DNA of 64,000 nt from Deltaproteobacteria bacterium (GCA_016875095.1 VGSG01000002.1:91241-155240), one strand, 5' to 3'; counted from the first letter of the stretch, positions 51,517-61,093 are shown. Notes: generated from the sequence alone by a model not told the origin. Translations and numbers: made by a program.

Positions 51517-52310
51517 CCTTTGCTCCCGGCCCCCTTGAGCACTTCTCCCTTCTTGCGTTCCAGGTATTCCTTGTCCAATTTCAGGAAGCCCTTCTTACCG
51601 AATAGGGAGAATCGGAGCCACTGTCCCGCGAAGTACAGCAGGGCGAGGTCATCGGTCCGAATTTTCTGCAGGATATCCTCGTCCACCCTGAACTTCTTCA
51701 GGAAACTGGTGTTGAAAATGAATTCTCTGAATCGATCCGGATCGTACAGCGCCATGTAAATCATGTCTTGCATCCGGGGATTCCGAATCGGGGATTCCCA
51801 GAGTTGCTCGGCGCTCATGACATCTTTGAGGTCATGATCGATATCGTCATAGTCGTATAGACCTTGCTCCCGCCTCCAGCGTTCCACGGTCCACTCTTGC
51901 GATTCCCGGAGGCCGTGACAGGTCTCCGGATCGACGATGAAGCGATACTCCACTCCTTCTTCCGTGTCCAGGGGATACAATCTGCACGAGTACGGTCGCG
52001 CCTCGTACACCCGGCAGCCTTCCTCTTGCACAAAGGGGCAGCTCTTGGTCGCATCGTCCCGCATTTTCAGCACTACCGCGGGAATCCCGGTCCGATCCGA
52101 AACCAGGCGGACTGTGTACTGCTCCAGGAACTCCGTGGAGGTCATGCCAAGAAGTTTTCGCAGCCTTGCCACGTCAAGGGGGTTGAGGAAAATGGTTACA
52201 TCGCGGCAACAGGAGTTGAAGCAATCGATGCCGCGATAACAGCGGAAGTTGAAGGTGTCGTCCCATGTCAGGACGCGTTCCTTGAGGGAATGCTCATCGT
52301 TTATCTTCAT
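51513..52310 (-). CDS. YkgJ-family Cys-cluster (Fe-S or zinc) protein
   Basis: A 265-residue protein of the YkgJ/CxxCxxCC type: FRCYRGIDCFNSCCRDVTIF, then CPFVQEEGCRVYEARPYSCR followed by LYPLD. These Cys are proposed to bind zinc or an iron-sulfur cluster. A long helical C-terminal part follows (FIFNTSFLKKFRVDEDILQK). ATG 52310 has AGGA six bases ahead. Its stop overlaps the start of the HEAT-repeat gene, and it follows the SEC-C/TPR gene by 14 bases. The three form an operon. Role unknown; members have been linked to flagellin methylation and other modifications. Confidence 0.82.
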   Translation of the reverse strand: MKINDEHSLKERVLTWDDTFNFRCYRGIDCFNSCCRDVTIFLNPLDVARLRKLLGMTSTEFLEQYTVRLVSDRTGIPAVVLKMRDDATKSCPFVQEEGCRVYEARPYSCRLYPLDTEEGVEYRFIVDPETCHGLRESQEWTVERWRREQGLYDYDDIDHDLKDVMSAEQLWESPIRNPRMQDMIYMALYDPDRFREFIFNTSFLKKFRVDEDILQKIRTDDLALLYFAGQWLRFSLFGKKGFLKLDKEYLERKKGEVLKGAGSKG

Positions 52311-52324
52311 CAACTATCCTTTCG

Positions 52325-53308
52325 TCAGCGTATGGGGGCGGTCCCGGATTCAGGCGCTGCTGAGACACGCTCGATATTGCCTAGCGCCTGTTTGTTTCGG
52401 GGATCCAATTCCAGAGTTTTTTGCCAGGCGGCAACGGCTTTGTTCAGGTCTCCCAGGAGTTCCCATGCCACCCCTTTTTGATGATGGGCGCTCACGTAGT
52501 CCGGCCGAAGGGTGGCGGCCTTGTCAAAGCAATTGAGCGCGCGGGAAAAATCCTTCTCCAGGATCAAGTAGATCTGGCCCATGTTGTACCATGCCTGGAC
52601 GTAGCCGGGTTCGTTCTGAACGGTTCGTTCGAAGGACGCCAACGCTTCCTTCTCCCTCTTCAAGAAAGTATATACGACTCCCAGATTGTAAAGAATGACC
52701 GGATCTTCGGGGTCGAGTGACTGGATACGCTCAAGTCGAGCCGCCGCGGACCGGTAATCCTCTTCTTCCATGTCCGAGAACGCTCTCTGAAGTTCCGCTT
52801 GTATGAGAAAAAAGTAAGGATTTTCTTCTCCCCGTTCGATACGCTCCAGAATCAAACTCATCTGAGTAATGTGGGCCTTTTCCTCGGGTTTCTCAATATG
52901 GGTAAGGGCGTTTTCAAAGGCTTGAAAGGCCTTTTCGATACGACCCGCGCAAGCCCTGGATGCCCCCAGTCTGACGAATAATTCGCCCTTTCGGTGTTCG
53001 GGAGCGGCGCCTAGTGCTTTTTCATAGTATTCCGAAGCTTTCAGGTAGTCGTCTATGGCTTCATGTGAAGCAGCCAGAGCTTCGAAAACCAGATGGGGAC
53101 GCGGATGAGTCTGCTCGATGGCCTTAAGGTTCCGGATCGCCTCATCCCATTTCTTTTCGGAAATAAGTTTGAGGGCATGTGTTCGAACTTGTTCCGGGTT
53201 GTCGGGTTCGGTCTGCGGCCGGGGAACATCCTGATTGAGGCAGCATTTCTTGTACTTGAGGCCGCTGCCGCAAGGACAGGGATCATTTCTTCCGGTCTGT
53301 GGATTCAT
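52325..53308 (-). CDS. SEC-C motif and TPR-repeat protein
   Basis: A 327-residue cytoplasmic protein. The N-terminus is a SEC-C zinc motif (NDPCPCGSGLKYKKCC), as at the SecA C-terminus, which binds SecB or ribosomes. The rest contains about seven TPRs, for example DYLKASEYYEKALGAAPEHR, VQAWYNMGQIYLILEKDFSR and SAHHQKGVAWELLGDLNKAV. GAGGAG precedes the ATG. It is the first gene of the three-gene minus-strand operon with the YkgJ-like and HEAT-repeat genes. A chaperone- or ribosome-linked adaptor role is inferred from the domains. Confidence 0.85.
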   Translation of the reverse strand: MNPQTGRNDPCPCGSGLKYKKCCLNQDVPRPQTEPDNPEQVRTHALKLISEKKWDEAIRNLKAIEQTHPRPHLVFEALAASHEAIDDYLKASEYYEKALGAAPEHRKGELFVRLGASRACAGRIEKAFQAFENALTHIEKPEEKAHITQMSLILERIERGEENPYFFLIQAELQRAFSDMEEEDYRSAAARLERIQSLDPEDPVILYNLGVVYTFLKREKEALASFERTVQNEPGYVQAWYNMGQIYLILEKDFSRALNCFDKAATLRPDYVSAHHQKGVAWELLGDLNKAVAAWQKTLELDPRNKQALGNIERVSAAPESGTAPIR

Positions 53309-53430
53309 GGGGGCTCCTCGGGGCCTTCGGAATCGGAACTTATTAATATATCACAATGAGCTCCCCGGCAGAACGGAAACACAAGGCCCTTTTCTCGTAC
53401 AAAACTCTCACCAGACGCCAAAAAAACAGG

Positions 53431-53459
53431 TTGACAATCGGCCTAGTCTTTGATTTAAT
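53431..53459 (+). promoter_or_regulatory. Sigma-70 type promoter of the aprBA-qmoABC cluster
   Basis: Consensus TTGACA (53431-53436), exactly 17 bases, TTTAAT (53454-53459). The predicted start near 53466 gives a leader of about 350 bases before aprB. Confidence 0.7.
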
Positions 53460-53465
53460 TACGCT

Positions 53466-53814
53466 CTCTTCGTTGCTTTGACCCGCCATGAGCCGTATGG
53501 GGCGGCGACGGCGACCGGGTACGCATCACAGATCGCTTACATGAGGGATGATCGAGGTTCTCTGGGAGTTCGACAGTATGCTATCACCGTGGAAGCAACT
53601 CCGCACGTGCGCGTCGTATCCCACGGAATAGCAGAACTCCTCTTCCCTTGACGTGAGCGAATAGACAGGTTTTCCGACTCGAGCGCACGCGCGCGAAACG
53701 TGTGCTGCGCCGACCATGTACAGAAAGGAGGGATCTGAACAGATCTAGGTCATGACTTAGTGGATTGTTCGAAGTTCTCTGACAAACATCACGACCAGTT
53801 AGGAGGTTTTGTTC
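53466..53814 (+). other. Long apr leader with two adjoining palindromes
   Basis: No coding frame with support. Near its end are GATCTG-AA-CAGATC (53732-53745) and, sharing one base, CTAGGTCATGACTTAG (53745-53760, one mismatched pair). They lie 55-83 bases upstream of aprB and could be an operator or part of an RNA fold. The leader ends with the strong ribosome binding site TAGGAGG. Confidence 0.4.
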
Positions 53815-54258
53815 ATGCCAAGCTATGTGATCATGGAGAAGTGCGATGGATGCAAGGGTCAAGACAAGACCGCTTGCATGTACATCTGCCCCAATGACCT
53901 GATGGTCTTGGACAAGGAAAAAATGAAAGCCTGGAATCGGGCGCCGGAGATGTGCTGGGAGTGCTACAACTGCGTGAAGATCTGCCCCCAGCAAGCTATG
54001 GACGTCCGCGGCTATGCCGACTTCGTCCCCATGGGCGCTTCCGTGGTTCCGCTGCGCGGTTCCGAAGACATCATGTGGACGGTCAAGTTCCGCAGCGGCA
54101 TGGTCAAACGGTTCAAGTTCCCCATCCGGACCACTCCGGAAGGTTCGGCCGTGCCTGACGGCGGCTACGGGGAGGTCACCACTGATCTGGCAAGCCAGTG
54201 CCTGTACAATGAGCCTGCCGCGCTCCGGCTGGATGCGCTTCCCACCATCAAGAAGTAA
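53815..54258 (+). CDS. aprB: Adenylylsulfate (APS) reductase beta subunit
   Basis: A 147-residue ferredoxin-type subunit with two 4Fe-4S clusters: CDGCKGQDKTACMYICPNDL and CWECYNCVKICPQQAM. The C-terminal tail (LASQCLYNEPAALRLDALPT) wraps round AprA in known structures. AprB passes electrons from QmoABC to the FAD of AprA. ATG 53815 has AGGAGG well placed; a TTG six bases earlier is not needed. aprA starts 18 bases downstream. Confidence 0.97.
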   Translation: MPSYVIMEKCDGCKGQDKTACMYICPNDLMVLDKEKMKAWNRAPEMCWECYNCVKICPQQAMDVRGYADFVPMGASVVPLRGSEDIMWTVKFRSGMVKRFKFPIRTTPEGSAVPDGGYGEVTTDLASQCLYNEPAALRLDALPTIKK

Positions 54259-54276
54259 CTCGGTTAGGAGGTAGAG

Positions 54277-56151
54277 ATGGCGAATTTTGAAACTGTCGAG
54301 ATCACCACTGACATACTGATCTGTGGTGGCGGTATGGCTGCCTGCGGCGCGGCGGTGGAGGCCGCTTATTGGGCCAACAAGAACGGTCTCAAGGTCACCC
54401 TTGTCGACAAAGCCGCCATGGACCGTTCCGGCGCCGTTGCGATGGGCCTTTCGGCCATCAACCAGTATGTGGATATAAACAGCGGCAACAACACCTGTGA
54501 AGACTATGTGAACTACGTCCGGAACGACTTGATGGGTATTACCCGTGAAGACCTGGTCTATGACATCGCCCGTCACGTGGATTCCACCGTGCACCTGTTC
54601 GAGAAATGGGGTCTGCCGATCTGGAAGGACGAGAAGGGCAACTACGTCCATGAAGGCCGTTGGCAGCTCATGATCAACGGCGAGTCCTACAAGGTGGTGG
54701 TGTCCGAGGCTGCGAAGAATGCGCTGACTCAGCAGGGCGGCGAGTACTTCGAGCGCGTCTTCATCACCGAGCCCCTCATGGACGGCGGTCGGATCGCCGG
54801 CGCGGTGGGCTTTAGCACCCGTGAGAATAAGTTCTACGTCTTCAAGGCCAAAGCGGTTCTGGCCGCAATGGGTGGCGCGGTCCACGTCTTCAAGCCCAGG
54901 AGCGCCGGTGAAGGTCTTGGCCGGGCCTGGTACCCGCCCTGGAACTCCGGCTCAAGCCTGTACTTCACCCTGATGGCCGGCGCCGAGCAGACCTGCCAGG
55001 AAGTCCGCTTCATCCCCGTGCGATTCAAGGACGCGTATGGTCCGGTCGGCGCCTGGTTCCTCCTATTCAAGTCTCGTGCGACCAACGCCTACGGCGGAGA
55101 ATACATGGTGGAGCGCAAGGACGAGCTGGAGAAGTGGGGTTCGTACGGCAAGGTCAAACCCATTCCTGCAAACCTGCGTAACTGGCTGGGTATGTTGGAT
55201 GAGTTCGAGGGCAAAGGCCCGATCTATATGAGGACCGAAGAAGCCATTGCCAAGATAGCCGATCAGTTCAAGGACGACCCGAAGGAATACAAGAAGAAGA
55301 TGAAGGAACTGGAGGCCGAGGCCTGGGAAGACTTCCTCGACATGACCATCTCCCAGGCGATCCTCTGGGCCGGCACCAATGTGCAGCCTGAGGAGAAGCC
55401 CTCCGAGATCGCAGCGGCAGAGCCGTATTTCATCGGTTCCCACTCCGGCGCATCCGGCGCCTGGGTGAGCGGTCCGAAGGACCTGGCGCCGAAAGAGTAC
55501 TTCTGGGGCTATGAGTACATGTCCACGGTGAAGGGTCTCTTCTGCGCAGGCGACGCTTCCGGCGCTTCCAGCCACAAGTTCTCCTCCGGTTCTCATGCCG
55601 AGGGTCGTGCGGCAGGAAAGGCTATGGTCCGGTTCGTGTTGGACAACAACACTCTGCCCAATGTGGATGCGGGCCAGGTGGCCAAGCTCAAAGAGAAGAT
55701 CCTGCGTCCGATCGACCTTTTCGAGAAAGACGGCAAGGTAACGAGCGATCCTGACATCAACCCCGAGTTCATGAAGCCCAAGATGTTCATGTTCCGCTTG
55801 CAGAAGCTCATGGACGAGTATGCGGGCGGCGTGACCGCAGGCTTCAAGACCAACAAGGCCAAGCTGGAGAGGGCTCTGCAGCTTATCGGCTGGCTTAAGG
55901 AAGACTCCGAAAAGCTGGCTGCTTCAGACCTGCACGAGCTGATGCGTTGCCATGAGAACATCCAGAGGATGTATCAGGCTGAGGCGCACGTGCGGACCAT
56001 CCTCTTCCGCGAGGAGACCCGCTGGCCGGGCTACTACTTCCGCTCCGACTTCCCGGCTCTTGATGAGGCCAACTGGAAGTGCTTCGTCAACTGCGCCTTC
56101 AAGAACGGGCAGTGGGAAATGAAGAAAGTGCCCATTATCAGCATCCTCTAA
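54277..56151 (+). CDS. aprA: Adenylylsulfate (APS) reductase alpha subunit
   Basis: A 624-residue FAD enzyme that reduces APS to sulfite and AMP in dissimilatory sulfate reduction. The FAD-binding N-terminus is DILICGGGMAACGAAVEAAY and DRSGAVAMGLSAINQYVD. KGLFCAGDASGASSHKFSSG is the second FAD contact, and TRWPGYYFRSDFP closes the fumarate-reductase-like fold. It follows aprB closely and has its own GGAGG. Length is slightly short for AprA but all expected motifs are there. A hairpin terminator or attenuator lies 25 bases after the stop. Confidence 0.97.
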   Translation: MANFETVEITTDILICGGGMAACGAAVEAAYWANKNGLKVTLVDKAAMDRSGAVAMGLSAINQYVDINSGNNTCEDYVNYVRNDLMGITREDLVYDIARHVDSTVHLFEKWGLPIWKDEKGNYVHEGRWQLMINGESYKVVVSEAAKNALTQQGGEYFERVFITEPLMDGGRIAGAVGFSTRENKFYVFKAKAVLAAMGGAVHVFKPRSAGEGLGRAWYPPWNSGSSLYFTLMAGAEQTCQEVRFIPVRFKDAYGPVGAWFLLFKSRATNAYGGEYMVERKDELEKWGSYGKVKPIPANLRNWLGMLDEFEGKGPIYMRTEEAIAKIADQFKDDPKEYKKKMKELEAEAWEDFLDMTISQAILWAGTNVQPEEKPSEIAAAEPYFIGSHSGASGAWVSGPKDLAPKEYFWGYEYMSTVKGLFCAGDASGASSHKFSSGSHAEGRAAGKAMVRFVLDNNTLPNVDAGQVAKLKEKILRPIDLFEKDGKVTSDPDINPEFMKPKMFMFRLQKLMDEYAGGVTAGFKTNKAKLERALQLIGWLKEDSEKLAASDLHELMRCHENIQRMYQAEAHVRTILFREETRWPGYYFRSDFPALDEANWKCFVNCAFKNGQWEMKKVPIISIL

Positions 56152-56175
56152 TCAAGACTGATCGACAATCAAGTT

Positions 56176-56210
56176 CCGGGCGCCCGTCGGGGCGCCCGGA
56201 CTTTATTGTT
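56176..56210 (+). terminator. Hairpin between aprA and qmoA (terminator or attenuator)
   Basis: A perfect 10-bp G/C stem CCGGGCGCCC (56176-56185), loop GTCG, partner GGGCGCCCGG (56190-56199), then the T-rich ACTTTATTGTT. It would end part of the aprBA transcripts and lower qmo expression. Confidence 0.75.
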
Positions 56211-56286
56211 ACTGGGACTGTTTACGGCAAGAACGAGAGCTGAGGGCTCCGCCTAGGGAGTGCTCTGTGAGAGCCCGGGAGGAAGC

Positions 56287-57552
56287 ATGGCAGGAAATAA
56301 GACTATTCTGGTTGTCGGAGGCGGCACTAGCGGCATGACCGCTGCGCTGGAGGCTGCGGAAGTCGGCTATGACGTTGTGCTCGTGGAAAGGCAGGCCTAC
56401 CTGGGTGGCCGTGTCGCCCAGTTGTTCAAATACTTCCCCAAGTTGTGTCCTCCCACCTGCGGACTGGAAATCAATTTCAAGCGACTCAGATCGCGACCGA
56501 ACGTCAAGGTTCACACCCTGGCCGAAGTGCAGAACATCAGCGGCTCTCCCGGCGATTTTACGGTAACCGTCAAAATCAACCCCCGTTACGTTGACGACCA
56601 CACTGCCACGACCAAAGATGTGGAAGAGTGCCCGGTCGAGATTTCCAACGATTTCAACTATCAAATGAACAAGGTGAAGGCGATTCGACTACCCTACGAG
56701 ATGGCCTATCCCATGAATCTCGTAGCGGACAAGGATGCGCTCGCCAAGGCCAAGGGCGACTCGGCATTCGAGGCCTTTGCGCAGTCGTGCGCTGCAAAGG
56801 GTATAAGGCTCGACCTGGACGCGCAACCCTATACGATGGAAATTAAGGCAGCTTCGATCGTGTGGGCAACCGGTTGGCGGCCGTACGACGCGACGAAGCT
56901 GACCAAGCTCGGATACGGCGCGTGCGCGAACGTGATTACAAACGTGATGATGGAGCGATTGGCGGCTCCTAACGGCCCGACCGCGGGTCAGATCGTGCGC
57001 CCGTCGGACGGAAAGAAGGTGAACAATCTGGCTTTCGTCCAGTGCGCGGGATCGCGGGATCGCAACCATCTCCCGTATTGCTCGTCCATCTGCTGCCTGG
57101 CTTCTCTCAAGCAGGCCACGTATCTACGTGAGTTCAACCCGGACGCGCAAGCGCACATTTTTTATATCGATTTGAGAGCGCACGGGCGGTTTGAGGTTTT
57201 CTACGAAAAGATCAAACAGGACGACAAGATCTTCCTCACAAAAGGCAAGATTGTAAATATAACCGAGGATGCGGCGACCAAGGACGTGATCCTGGAGGGC
57301 GAAGATATCCTTTCTGGCCGGAAGATCCGCCGCACCTTTGATATGGCGGTCCTCGCCACCGGCATGCAGCCGAACACCAGTGTGGATAAGGTCCCGGCCT
57401 CCGGCGTGACATATGACGAGTTCGGGTTCGTGGTTTCAGGCCCCGGAATCTATTCCACCGGAGTCGGCCGAAGGCCTATGGACGTGGCCACGTGCATGCA
57501 GGACGCGACCGGTGTAGCGTTGAAAGCCATCCAGGACGCGGTGGGGAGGTAG
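56287..57552 (+). CDS. qmoA: QmoA, HdrA-like flavoprotein of the quinone-interacting oxidoreductase
   Basis: A 421-residue FAD protein related to the N-terminal part of HdrA. ILVVGGGTSGMTAALEAAEV is the FAD-binding motif, VLVERQAYLGGRVAQLF its continuation, and YFPKLCPPTCGLEINFKRLR carries the conserved Cys pair. QCAGSRDRNHLPYCSSICCL is the HdrA-type Cys block. ATG 56287 with GGAGGAAGC ahead is chosen over an earlier in-frame start at 56260. QmoA works with QmoB and QmoC to bring quinol electrons to AprBA. It is five bases from qmoB. Confidence 0.95.
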   Translation: MAGNKTILVVGGGTSGMTAALEAAEVGYDVVLVERQAYLGGRVAQLFKYFPKLCPPTCGLEINFKRLRSRPNVKVHTLAEVQNISGSPGDFTVTVKINPRYVDDHTATTKDVEECPVEISNDFNYQMNKVKAIRLPYEMAYPMNLVADKDALAKAKGDSAFEAFAQSCAAKGIRLDLDAQPYTMEIKAASIVWATGWRPYDATKLTKLGYGACANVITNVMMERLAAPNGPTAGQIVRPSDGKKVNNLAFVQCAGSRDRNHLPYCSSICCLASLKQATYLREFNPDAQAHIFYIDLRAHGRFEVFYEKIKQDDKIFLTKGKIVNITEDAATKDVILEGEDILSGRKIRRTFDMAVLATGMQPNTSVDKVPASGVTYDEFGFVVSGPGIYSTGVGRRPMDVATCMQDATGVALKAIQDAVGR

Positions 57553-57556
57553 GACA

Positions 57557-59854
57557 ATGGAACCGAAAACCGGATTGTACATTGACACTGGCTACGGCAT
57601 CGGCGAAGCCCTGGATATAGAGGCGCTCAAAGGCGTGGCTACGGACGAGTTCAAGCCCGCGGTCTGCAAGGCCGAACCGTACTGGAGCGACCCGGACAAG
57701 ATCGAGATCATCAAGAGCGATATCGCTAACGAGGGCCTCAAGGCGGTTGTGATAGCAGGCCCCTCGGTGAGGGTTTACCAGGATGTCTTCAAGTTTGACG
57801 GTGTGATCACCGAGCGAGTCAACTTGCGGGAGCACGTGATTTGGTGCCAACCGGCCAATCACGAGGACACCCAGATGCTGGCCGAGGATTATGTGCGTAT
57901 GGGCCTGACCAAGGTCACCAAGTACCAGGACAAGCCCCCGTTCACCGAGGAGACGGTCAAGTCGATCCTGGTGATCGGAGGGGGCGCGGCAGGACTGACC
58001 GCGGCCCTGGACGCGGCCAATGCCGGGTACGAGGTCTTCCTGGTAGAGAAAGAGGCCGAGCTTGGCGGTTGGGCCAACAAGTTTTTTAAGGCCTTCACGG
58101 GTGAGCCGCCGTACGATCAGCTTGTGGATTCTCCGCTAAAGTCCAAGATCGACGCGGTGAAGTCCAACGCTAAGATCAAGGTGTTCGCTTCATCCCGTGT
58201 CTACGCGATTTCAGGCGCGCCGGGGATGTTCGACGCGGTCATCAGACCTGACGGGCCCTGGATTGACGAACTAAACCATAAACAAGACACCTGGCTAAAG
58301 GTCCAGTTGGCGCGACAAAAGCAAGCCCAAGAGGGAGGCGTGGCAGAGGCCCAAACGGACGAGGAAAAGGCCGCCGCGGGTGGTTGGGCCGTCGGCGAAG
58401 AGCTTTCGCTCGACTTTCCTCACGAGAAGGTGCGAGTGGGCGCGGTAGTGCTCGCTGCGGGGTGGCGGCCTGAGGATCCGGCAAAGTACGAAAGCCTTGG
58501 ATACGGGAAATACCCGGATGTGATCACCAACGCTCAGATGGAAGAGCTCGCGCAAAAAGGCAAGATAAAGAGGCCGTCCGATGGGAAGGACGTTCATTCC
58601 ATCGCGTTTCTGGAATGCCGTGAGGAGAATTCCGAGAATCCGTTCCTGAACAATTCATATGTGACGTGCCTGGTTACGCTGAAACAGGCCAAGTACCTGC
58701 GCGAATCCAATCAAAACGGCCGGGCGTACATCTTCTATGAAAACATGCGGACCCCCGGGCAGTATGAGAAATTCTATCAGACCATGCAGGACGATCCTGG
58801 GGTGTTCCTATCCGCGGGAAAAGTGGTCGGCGTGTCGGCTGATGGAGCGGGCCTCGCGGTCAATGTGAAGGACACCCTCCTGGGCGAGCAGCTCAAGGTG
58901 AAGGTGGACATGGTGGTTCTCGCCACCGGAATGGTTCCGGTCACCGAGGACTCGGCCGTAGTCAATCTCCGATACCGTCAGGGCCCCTTCCTGCCCAAGA
59001 ACCCGTATGGCTTCAACGATTCCCATTTCATTTGTTTCCCGTATGAAACGCAGCGCACCGGCATTTATACCGCGGGCTGCGTAAAGTCACCTATGGACTT
59101 CCAGGGAGCGGAAAGCGACGCTACGGGCGCTGCGCTGAAGGCGATCCAGTGCGCGGAGCTGGTTTCTCGCGGTGAGGCGGTTCACCCGAGGGCAGGCGAC
59201 CAGTCGTATCCTGAACTCTTTATCACACGGTGCACCCAGTGCAAGCGGTGCACGGACGAGTGCCCGTTCGGCGCATACGACGAGAAACCTGACGGGACAC
59301 CGTTGCCCAACCCGACGCGGTGCAGACGGTGCGCAATCTGCATGGGCTCCTGTCCGGAACGCATCATCTCCTTCAGAGACCATTCGGTGGACATGATCGG
59401 ATCCATGATCAAATCCATCGGCGTCCCCGATGAGTACTCCGAAAAGCCGCGGGTGATCGTCTTCATCTGTGAGAACGACGCGTATCCCGTGGTGGACATG
59501 GCAGGGATCAATCGGCTGCAGTACAGCGGCTTCGTGAGATTTGTCCCGCTGCGATGTCTGGGGAACATCAACCTGGTTTGGATCGCTGATGCGCTGTCCA
59601 AAGGGATCGACGGAATCATGCTCATCGGTTGCAAGTATGGCGATGACTACCAATGCCACTTCGTCAAAGGGAGCGAGCTGGCAAGCTATCGCGTGAGTAA
59701 GGTCGCGGAAACGCTCCAGCGACTTGTGCTCGAGTCCGAGCGGATCCAAGTGTTCCAGTTGGGCATAGACGAGTACGGAAAGCTCCCGGACATGATCAAC
59801 GGTTTCATGGACACGCTTTCCCAATTCGATCCCAACCCGTACAAAGGCTTCTAA
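57557..59854 (+). CDS. qmoB: QmoB, HdrA/MvhD-like flavoprotein
   Basis: A 765-residue flavo-iron-sulfur protein. FAD binding is seen at ILVIGGGAAGLTAALDAANA near residue 136. Two 4Fe-4S motifs follow: CTQCKRCTDECPFGAYD and CRRCAICMGSCPERIISF. The C-terminal MvhD-like domain starts VIVFICENDAYPVVDMAGIN and contains RFVPLRCLGNINLVWIADAL and GCKYGDDYQCHFVKG. QmoB probably contacts AprBA. GGAGGT precedes the ATG. Order and length match known qmoABC clusters. Confidence 0.95.
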   Translation: MEPKTGLYIDTGYGIGEALDIEALKGVATDEFKPAVCKAEPYWSDPDKIEIIKSDIANEGLKAVVIAGPSVRVYQDVFKFDGVITERVNLREHVIWCQPANHEDTQMLAEDYVRMGLTKVTKYQDKPPFTEETVKSILVIGGGAAGLTAALDAANAGYEVFLVEKEAELGGWANKFFKAFTGEPPYDQLVDSPLKSKIDAVKSNAKIKVFASSRVYAISGAPGMFDAVIRPDGPWIDELNHKQDTWLKVQLARQKQAQEGGVAEAQTDEEKAAAGGWAVGEELSLDFPHEKVRVGAVVLAAGWRPEDPAKYESLGYGKYPDVITNAQMEELAQKGKIKRPSDGKDVHSIAFLECREENSENPFLNNSYVTCLVTLKQAKYLRESNQNGRAYIFYENMRTPGQYEKFYQTMQDDPGVFLSAGKVVGVSADGAGLAVNVKDTLLGEQLKVKVDMVVLATGMVPVTEDSAVVNLRYRQGPFLPKNPYGFNDSHFICFPYETQRTGIYTAGCVKSPMDFQGAESDATGAALKAIQCAELVSRGEAVHPRAGDQSYPELFITRCTQCKRCTDECPFGAYDEKPDGTPLPNPTRCRRCAICMGSCPERIISFRDHSVDMIGSMIKSIGVPDEYSEKPRVIVFICENDAYPVVDMAGINRLQYSGFVRFVPLRCLGNINLVWIADALSKGIDGIMLIGCKYGDDYQCHFVKGSELASYRVSKVAETLQRLVLESERIQVFQLGIDEYGKLPDMINGFMDTLSQFDPNPYKGF

Positions 59855-59866
59855 GGAGGTCAGCCC

Positions 59867-61075
59867 ATGGCCAACGAGATCATCGTGGAACCCGATCTGC
59901 AATTCACCAAAGACCTGATCAAGGCGGGCGCAACCGACCTGAAGAAGTGCTATCAATGCGCCACCTGTTCGGTGGCGTGCCGCGTATCGCCGGACAACAG
60001 CCCTTATCCCCGTAAAGAGATGATCTGGGCCCAGTGGGGCTTGAAGGACCGTTTGCTCAACGATCCGGATGTCTGGCTCTGCCACCAGTGCAACGACTGT
60101 TCAACCCTGTGCCCGAGAGGCGCATACCCTGCGGATGTCTTGAAGGCCATCCGGAAGATGCTCATTCAAAAGCTCTCATGGCCCTCGTTCATGGGATCGC
60201 TGGTTGGGGAATCGTCCATGGCGGTGCTGGCTCTGGGCATTCCCATTTTGGTGGTCTTGCTCATGACCTATTTCAGCAACGGCTTCACTTTCAGTTCCCC
60301 CGCGCCGGTCCATTACGGTCAGTTCATAAGCTACATTCCCATTCAGGTGATCTATACTCTGGCCCTGATCTTCGCGGTGGTCTCTATGGTCTTCAGCCTG
60401 AAGAACTATTGGACCATGCTCGATAAGAACAACCCCCCGACCGCGCAGGAACCTCGTAAGGGCTTTGTGCCCAGCCTCATCGAGGCCCTAAAGGAGATCC
60501 TGCCGCACAGCACGTTCAAAGACTGTGAAGCGAACTACATCCGTTACGTCGCGCACTTTATGGTCTTTTGGGGTATGATCGGCCTCTTTGTGACCACGGC
60601 CATCGTGGCCTTCAACATCGACATCCTGAGCCTTGCCCCGCCGTCTCGAGGCGGCCCCGGGACCATCCCCATCAAGATCCTCGGCAACGTGAGCGCAATC
60701 GCGTTTGTCGCGGGGTTAGCCATTATGTTGGTCCGTCGCTTAGGTAGTCCGGAGCAGGCGGGAAACAGCTCCTATTTTGACTGGTTCTTCCTCTGGATTA
60801 TCTTCGGGACCGGCCTGACCGGCCTGATCACCGAGTTGAGCAGATGGGCAGGGTCGGTCTCGGGAGCTTATTTCTTCTACATGGTTCATCTCATGTTCGT
60901 CCTGGCCTTGTTGCTGTATCTTCCGTTCTCCAAGTTCGCCCATCTGGGTTACCGAACTATCGCCATAGCATGGGGGAAGTCGGTAGGTAGGAAGATGACG
61001 GTCCCCGTTGTTCCAAACTTTGCGCCTCCGATTCGCGCTGAAGAACCGGAAGCGGCAAAGGAGGCGACCGTCTAA
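59867..61075 (+). CDS. qmoC: QmoC, membrane subunit of the quinone-interacting oxidoreductase
   Basis: A 402-residue fusion of an HdrC-like cytoplasmic part and a HdrE/NarI-like cytochrome b part. Two Cys clusters are CYQCATCSVACRVSPDNSPY and CHQCNDCSTLCPRGAYP. About six helices follow, for example SMAVLALGIPILVVLLMTY and ISYIPIQVIYTLALIFAVVS; YIRYVAHFMVFWGMIGLFVT and YFFYMVHLMFVLALLLYLPF hold His residues suited to heme b. It oxidises menaquinol for APS reduction. AAGGAGG precedes the ATG. Confidence 0.95.
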   Translation: MANEIIVEPDLQFTKDLIKAGATDLKKCYQCATCSVACRVSPDNSPYPRKEMIWAQWGLKDRLLNDPDVWLCHQCNDCSTLCPRGAYPADVLKAIRKMLIQKLSWPSFMGSLVGESSMAVLALGIPILVVLLMTYFSNGFTFSSPAPVHYGQFISYIPIQVIYTLALIFAVVSMVFSLKNYWTMLDKNNPPTAQEPRKGFVPSLIEALKEILPHSTFKDCEANYIRYVAHFMVFWGMIGLFVTTAIVAFNIDILSLAPPSRGGPGTIPIKILGNVSAIAFVAGLAIMLVRRLGSPEQAGNSSYFDWFFLWIIFGTGLTGLITELSRWAGSVSGAYFFYMVHLMFVLALLLYLPFSKFAHLGYRTIAIAWGKSVGRKMTVPVVPNFAPPIRAEEPEAAKEATV

Positions 61076-61093
61076 CAAGCGCTTCGCCCCAAA

